This document shows positions 60,237-64,000 of a stretch of DNA of 64,000 bases, one piece after another. Under the pieces are notes generated by a model. That model saw only the letters and a program-made list of their open reading frames with translations. It made no database searches and had not been told where the DNA came from. The stretch is from the NCBI GenBank assembly GCA_014529385.2, contig CM043953.1:96291342-96355341 (forward strand), in the 5' to 3' direction. This DNA is from Adiantum capillus-veneris. Taxonomy: Eukaryota; Streptophyta; Polypodiopsida; Polypodiales; Pteridaceae. The number at the start of each line of letters is the position of its first letter. The stretch's first letter is position 1. The translations under genes and the position numbers were made by a program.

Positions 60237-60956
60237 CTCTATAGGTGTGGTCCTTTAGATTGACCCTTGTTATAGATCCCACCTGTTTTAAGTACAGATA
60301 GTCGTTTCCCCAATCTTGGATAAGCTGTACCTATCGCATGAAAGGTCTTCCCAATTGATTTCATAGTTGAGTTTTTTCCCAAAGTCTACTATGGCAAAAG
60401 TGTGTTGATATTCAATTCCACAGGATTTGACTATCACTTTTTCTAGCAGCCCTAGTGATCTTTCAATGTGTCCGTCAGCCAACTGCAATTTCATTTGTGT
60501 TTGTCCAATGGCTGGCTATCCCCAGGATTCCCATACTGCTTTAGTGGCTATGGCTATGCCCGCTCCACTATCCAGTATTTCCATGGTTTCAATGTCATTA
60601 TATTTCAATGGGAGGGTATTGTTTCCTTCTTCCCCTTCATAATATTCTCCAACCTTGTTCATAGGAACTGATCGTATCTCTTTGTTTCCCATTTCATTTT
60701 TCAAGTTTCCCAGATTCTTAGAGATTAACCCCGTTATCCCCACCTTTTCTAAGGTTTTCTGTAAATCATTCCATAAGTATGGCCTGAGTTTCAACAGTTC
60801 TCCCAAAGTAAGAGTGCATTGGATAGGTGTAGACATGATTGAGTGAATGTTGTCCACTTCTAGGTTCTGTTTGGCTCTTTTTACTTGAGTGGTCTTGCAA
60901 ATGATGGATTCATCTTCGTTATCTCCCAAGTAAGAAGGTAATGTTTTTAATGTCAA
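60237..60956 (-). pseudogene. First aspartic protease (retropepsin) domain, gypsy-3
   Basis: The open part 60956-60516 has an N-terminal helical region and ends EILDSGAGIAIATKAVWESWG, the catalytic DSGA. 60494-60288 continues with LMKLQLADGHIERSLGLLEKV and the flap-side TFAIVDFGKKLNYEI, then in another frame LGRPFMR and QLIQDWGNDYLYL, the LGRPF block that ends retropepsins. NLKDHTYRDV leads to the insertion at 60236. It cuts Gag-Pol in other elements. At least two frame changes and stops are present. Confidence 0.8.
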
Positions 60957-60971
60957 AGGTTTAGATATTCC

Positions 60972-61730
60972 TCAAGCCTTTGATCCGCAATCCCCATACA
61001 AGGACTGTAAATCCATGTTCATATCAGATGGTAGGTTATCTAACCAGACTTCCTCTATAGGAGCTGACTTTAAAGTTAGTCTCCCATCATTGATCTTCCT
61101 TACCTTTTCCCATAAGTGTCTTGGCCAGTCTTCCTCCACGAATGGAATTCCGTCTAAGGCATCTTCATTGTCGGGCACTATAAGCTCTGGTTCATTTGTT
61201 TCAAGGTGGGGTTCTACCACCACATCGGATTTTGCTTTCGTTTCTTCTACCACAAGCTCTTCCGGTTTTGTAATACTTTCAAGCTTGGGTTTTTGTTTAT
61301 CCAACATTTCTTGCGTGATTCTTACCAAATTTTGATAAGCTTCCAGCTTAGCTGCTTCCATGTCTGGAGATAGATAGTTTTTCCATTTATTTTTCATGTT
61401 TTGGTCTGCTTTTAGTCCGGCTTGGTAGGCTTCCAAGGCAGCATTGATAGGCTCAAAAATTTTATCAACCAGAATGGATCCTCCAGATTTCATGGTTGTT
61501 TCTTTGAATTCACTACCAGTTTCTTTCGACTTGTCCTGGGCTAGAATTTTTTCTTTCTCTTCGTTTTCAACCCGTTGTTTTTGTTTTCTCATCTCATATC
61601 TTTTGCTTTTGCTCCTTTTGATTCTTTGAGAAGAAACTTTCGTGTTCTCCAAATCATCAGAGGAATTGTGTTTCTTTTTCTTTGCATGAGCTCTAATGAT
61701 TACCTTGATTGGAACAATCGGTTCGCTCTC
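60972..61730 (-). pseudogene. Gag-protease linker region (gypsy-3)
   Basis: 226 open codons, 61652-60972, with a basic start (SQRIKRSKSKRYEMRKQKQR) and acidic middle; LPSDMNMDLQSLYG near the end. Upstream the frame continues through MPSSSSESEP across the MITE site. No domain. It is probably the C-terminal part of Gag or a spacer before protease. Confidence 0.55.
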
Positions 61731-61734
61731 TGAT

Positions 61735-62021
61735 GGGTGAAAGCATGTTAACTAGTCGCGCTTTTTGTGCTAGTTAGCAATTTCAAGTTAGCACATCTTG
61801 GAAAAGTTGGGAATCCGGTAATTTTTTTACAAATAATATCAAAAAATTTCGGAGGTTGTACATTTGGATTCCTTGTTTGAAGTGCTTTCTATTGATATAT
61901 CTATGTCATAGATCTTGGAGATGTAGCTCAAGTTATTGTACTAGTTAGCATATGTCAAAATTGTGCTAGTTAGCATTGTCCGGGACATGAAAAAGCATGA
62001 CAGGTTAACATGCTTTCACCC
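61735..62021. mobile_element. MITE, 287 bp, 18-bp terminal inverted repeats
   Basis: GGGTGAAAGCATGTTAAC at 61735-61752 and its exact reverse complement at 62004-62021. TGAT flanks both sides (61731-61734, 62022-62025). Removing it with one TGAT restores the gypsy-3 frame through SSSSESEPIVPIKVII. The interior repeats TACTAGTTAGCA / TGCTAGTTAGCA three times. No coding capacity. A 4-bp duplication with GGG ends does not fit Stowaway or Tourist; the superfamily is unassigned. Confidence 0.88.
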
Positions 62022-62025
62022 TGAT

Positions 62026-63211
62026 GAGCTACTAGGCATCACTTAGACTACATTGACTACAATTTTTCCCTTGTTCTAAGGATTCTTAGGAAAATCTTCC
62101 AGAAAGTGTGCTCCCTTTTTGCAACATTGTGTACAATAGGCTTGAAGTGGTTTGAGGTTTTTGTCAGACTCGGGACATTCTTTCTTCCAATGGTCATCAG
62201 CACCACAATTATGACAGTTTCTTGTTCTAGGCTTCAGTATGGGTCTTCCCATGGGAGGTCTGACACCTTGATTAGCTACATAATATATTGGTGCGAGCTT
62301 TGGTAGAGCATAAGTCATGGTTTCCTCCATTGGTGGTGGTTGTGGACTATATCAATCTCCCTCTACCATTACTTTAGATGGACTAGACTCTACATAGGTT
62401 GTAATAGACACTAATGCTTGTTTATCTATGACTCCTTCTGAGTGCATGTACTTTACAGGCACCGCATTATGTCCTGAATAAGGAGGTTGTTGTCCCAACA
62501 CAGATTGAGGTCTCTCCATACCCATTGGTGGTCTTTGAACTTGAGCCATATTAGGCTGATATCTATACATGGGTTGTCCTTGTGGCCTCATGGGCACGTA
62601 TTGAACATTCCCATCATACTTTGGTCTGAAGTAGCACTCGTGGGTCTCATGGTTGGTCCATTTATCCTCGATTGCACACCATTTTTGTGGCCTAATTGGT
62701 TGTCCTTGTGGGGATATCCCCTGTCCTGGTCCTCTCATAGGTGCTTTTTGCATATTCTTCATCCTTTTTATCATATATTTTATGGCTTAGAGTGGTGCCG
62801 CAGCAGTTGTTCCCACTTGTGCTAGTTTTGTGGATGAAGTCTTCTCTCTTTGGTTATGGTTAGGGACATCCTCTTCATTAAAGATCTCACAATTGTCTCC
62901 TAGGTCGATAGCATCAGACACACACACCTCTAGGGTTGTATGCTTTTTACTATAGAGTATAGCATGAAGTTCTTTGTTTAGAAGTCCCTCCAGAAACAAT
63001 GAGACAAGTCGCTCCTCTGTAGGTATCTCCATCTCTGGGCATCTGGCAATGTATTGTTTTGTTCGAGTTGCACAATCCCTAACAGACTCACCATGTTTCT
63101 GTTTGATGCTGTAGATTTGAGCAACCGTATTATGTTTAATCCCCGTTTTACAACAAGAAGCTACAAATCCTTGAGCTAATGTATTCAAATCCATGATTGA
63201 CCTTGGTGGAA
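62026..63211 (-). pseudogene. Ty3/gypsy gag with zinc knuckle (gypsy-3)
   Basis: 63202-62787 holds the capsid end: SIMDLNTLAQGF, KHGESVRDCATRTKQYIARC, ERLVSLFLEGLLNKELHAIL. 62774-62352 is a Pro/Gln/Gly/Met-rich stretch. 62330-62076 carries the knuckle CHNCGADDHWKKEC followed by YCTQCCKKGAHFLEDF, a second incomplete one. The three pieces are separated by single stops. Copia-3 cuts off the N terminus. Confidence 0.8.
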
Positions 63212-63438
63212 TGTTTTAGAACCATGTCAAATCTTTTCCTTCTAATTGAAGGAGTACGAGCGGAAGTGCGACGCGAGAGAGAGTGCGAGAAGAAGAGCAC
63301 GACGATATGGTGAACTCGCTCTACTGTAATGTGTAGAGCATAGTGAGTTCTTATTAGGTTTTTACAAAAGAATATGTGTACATACCTGGCGGCCCGCCCA
63401 CTTACCTGGCCGACCACATTGGGCTTTATACCCCAACA
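63212..63438 (-). repeat. 3' LTR of copia-3
   Basis: Plus strand TGTTTTAGAA to CCCCAACA. The minus strand has GTATAAAGCC close to its start. It is not similar to the copia-1/2 LTRs despite equal length. Confidence 0.85.
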
Positions 63439-63449
63439 ACCTCCCACTT
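63439..63449 (-). promoter_or_regulatory. Polypurine tract of copia-3
   Basis: The minus strand reads AAGTGGGAGGT just before the LTR TG. Confidence 0.85.
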
Positions 63450-63527
63450 AAAGTCCAATGTGGTACTTTAAGTGTGAGAGAAGCTACTATACAAGCTAAT
63501 ATACAACAGATGTAGAGAAGTGATGTA

Positions 63528-64000
63528 CTACCCTACACCTAACTGCTTGTGAAAATGCGCAAAGCTCTCTGAGGGAAGTCCTTTTGTAAGTAGATAAATA
63601 GGATTTTCTGTGGTGTGAACTTTGACAAGCTGAAGTTGCTTATCCTCGAGCATTTCCCTGATGAAATTATACTTCACATCCACATGCTTTGTCTTTGAGT
63701 GATAAAATGGATTGCGAGCCAATTGTATAGCACTTTGACTATCGCAATATAACACAGGCATCTCTTCTTTGATTCCCAAATCTGTTACTAGTCGATTAAG
63801 CCAAATTGATTCTTTGCATGCCTCTGATGCTGCAACATATTCAACCTCTGTAGTAGACTGAGTAACACAATCTTGTAATCTAGAACGCCATGATACTGCT
63901 CCACCAGCCAATGTAAAGACATACCCTGACGTAGACCTTCGGTTGTCTAAGTCACCTGCATAATCTGAGTCTGTAAAACCCTTTACACTTAGCTTTGTAG
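63528..64000 (-). CDS. Ty1/copia RNase H, C-terminal end of pol (partial)
   Basis: Open from the window edge to a stop at 63528-63530. It reads GFTDSDYAGDLDNRRSTSGY, then VSWRSRLQDCVTQSTTEVEY, LYCDSQSAIQLARNPFYHSK and HVDVKYNFIREM. The catalytic residues (first Asp in TDSDYAGD, Glu in TTEVEY, Asp in CDSQSA) are present. This is the Tnt1/SIRE-like type of plant copia RNase H. No stop occurs in the visible part, so the element may be young. Confidence 0.9.
   Translation of the reverse strand, partial: TKLSVKGFTDSDYAGDLDNRRSTSGYVFTLAGGAVSWRSRLQDCVTQSTTEVEYVAASEACKESIWLNRLVTDLGIKEEMPVLYCDSQSAIQLARNPFYHSKTKHVDVKYNFIREMLEDKQLQLVKVHTTENPIYLLTKGLPSESFAHFHKQLGVG

Larger units (their letters stand above)
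50893..63211 (-). mobile_element. Old Ty3/gypsy element gypsy-3, split by younger insertions
   Basis: Minus-strand order from 63.2 kb: gag, zinc knuckle, protease 1, [gag-only LTR element 55439-60230], linker, reverse transcriptase, RNase H, integrase, then protease 2 fused after integrase. There is no chromodomain, and the reverse transcriptase resembles the Tat/Athila side of plant gypsy. The 5' end is cut by copia-3 and the 3' part by copia-2. LTRs are not seen directly; the LTR and accessory ORF at 21.8-25.3 kb may be its 3' end. Confidence 0.8.
63212..64000 (-). mobile_element. Ty1/copia retrotransposon copia-3, 3' end only
   Basis: 3' LTR 63212-63438 (227 bp), polypurine tract and the RNase H end of pol; the rest lies beyond the window. 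The left flank TGGAA (63207-63211) is the expected target duplication. Inserted in the gag of gypsy-3. Confidence 0.9.

Overview
The window is transposon-packed nuclear DNA from a land plant. The evidence is GT-AG introns in a CACTA transposase gene, Ty1/copia, Ty3/gypsy, hAT and CACTA elements of plant type, initiator-Met tRNA primer sites, and long CT/GA microsatellites. The style of the old gypsy elements and of a kinase-like gene relic suggests a fern or another non-flowering plant, with low confidence. No intact host gene, tRNA or rRNA was recognised.

Layout. 0-2.1 kb is CT-rich low-complexity DNA with a dispersed repeat. 2.1-6.5 kb is a decayed plus-strand Ty3/gypsy gag-pol. 7.1-12.4 kb is the 3' half of another plus-strand gypsy: integrase tail, a long broken accessory ORF, polypurine tract and LTR. 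That LTR (or its flank) is interrupted by a non-coding minus-strand LTR element at 12444-15407. 15.4-21.6 kb holds two hAT (DUF659) transposase relics, a minus-strand kinase-like pseudogene, a 243-bp tandem duplication and a retrotransposon 5' remnant. 21.8-25.3 kb holds a minus-strand long accessory ORF next to a polypurine tract and LTR.

25.3-45.6 kb: a 5'-truncated copia (copia-1, minus) abuts a minus-strand gypsy chromovirus (gypsy-2). The left LTR of gypsy-2 is split by a CACTA transposon at 30368-37991. The CACTA has a CCA target duplication, and its empty site survives in the right LTR. Both CACTA genes can be resolved exon by exon.

45.6-64 kb: an old minus-strand gypsy of the non-chromovirus type (gypsy-3) is split by three younger insertions: copia-2 (45726-50887, with LTRs and target duplication), a non-autonomous gag-only LTR element (55439-60230), and copia-3 (63212 to the window end). 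A 287-bp MITE also sits in it. Removing the gag-only element restores gypsy-3 coding continuity exactly. Gypsy-3 carries one retropepsin domain before reverse transcriptase and a second after integrase. The accessory ORF and LTR at 21.8-25.3 kb may be its 3' end.

The insertion order gives a relative history: gypsy-3 is oldest, copia-2, copia-3, the gag-only element and the MITE came later, and CACTA is younger than gypsy-2. Most private stop codons in copia-1 are CAG to TAG changes, and the three pol stops in gypsy-2 are all TGA, as expected from deamination of methylated cytosines. The best candidates for something undescribed are the two-protease gypsy-3 architecture, the long accessory ORFs downstream of integrase, and the gag-only element with very unequal LTRs.
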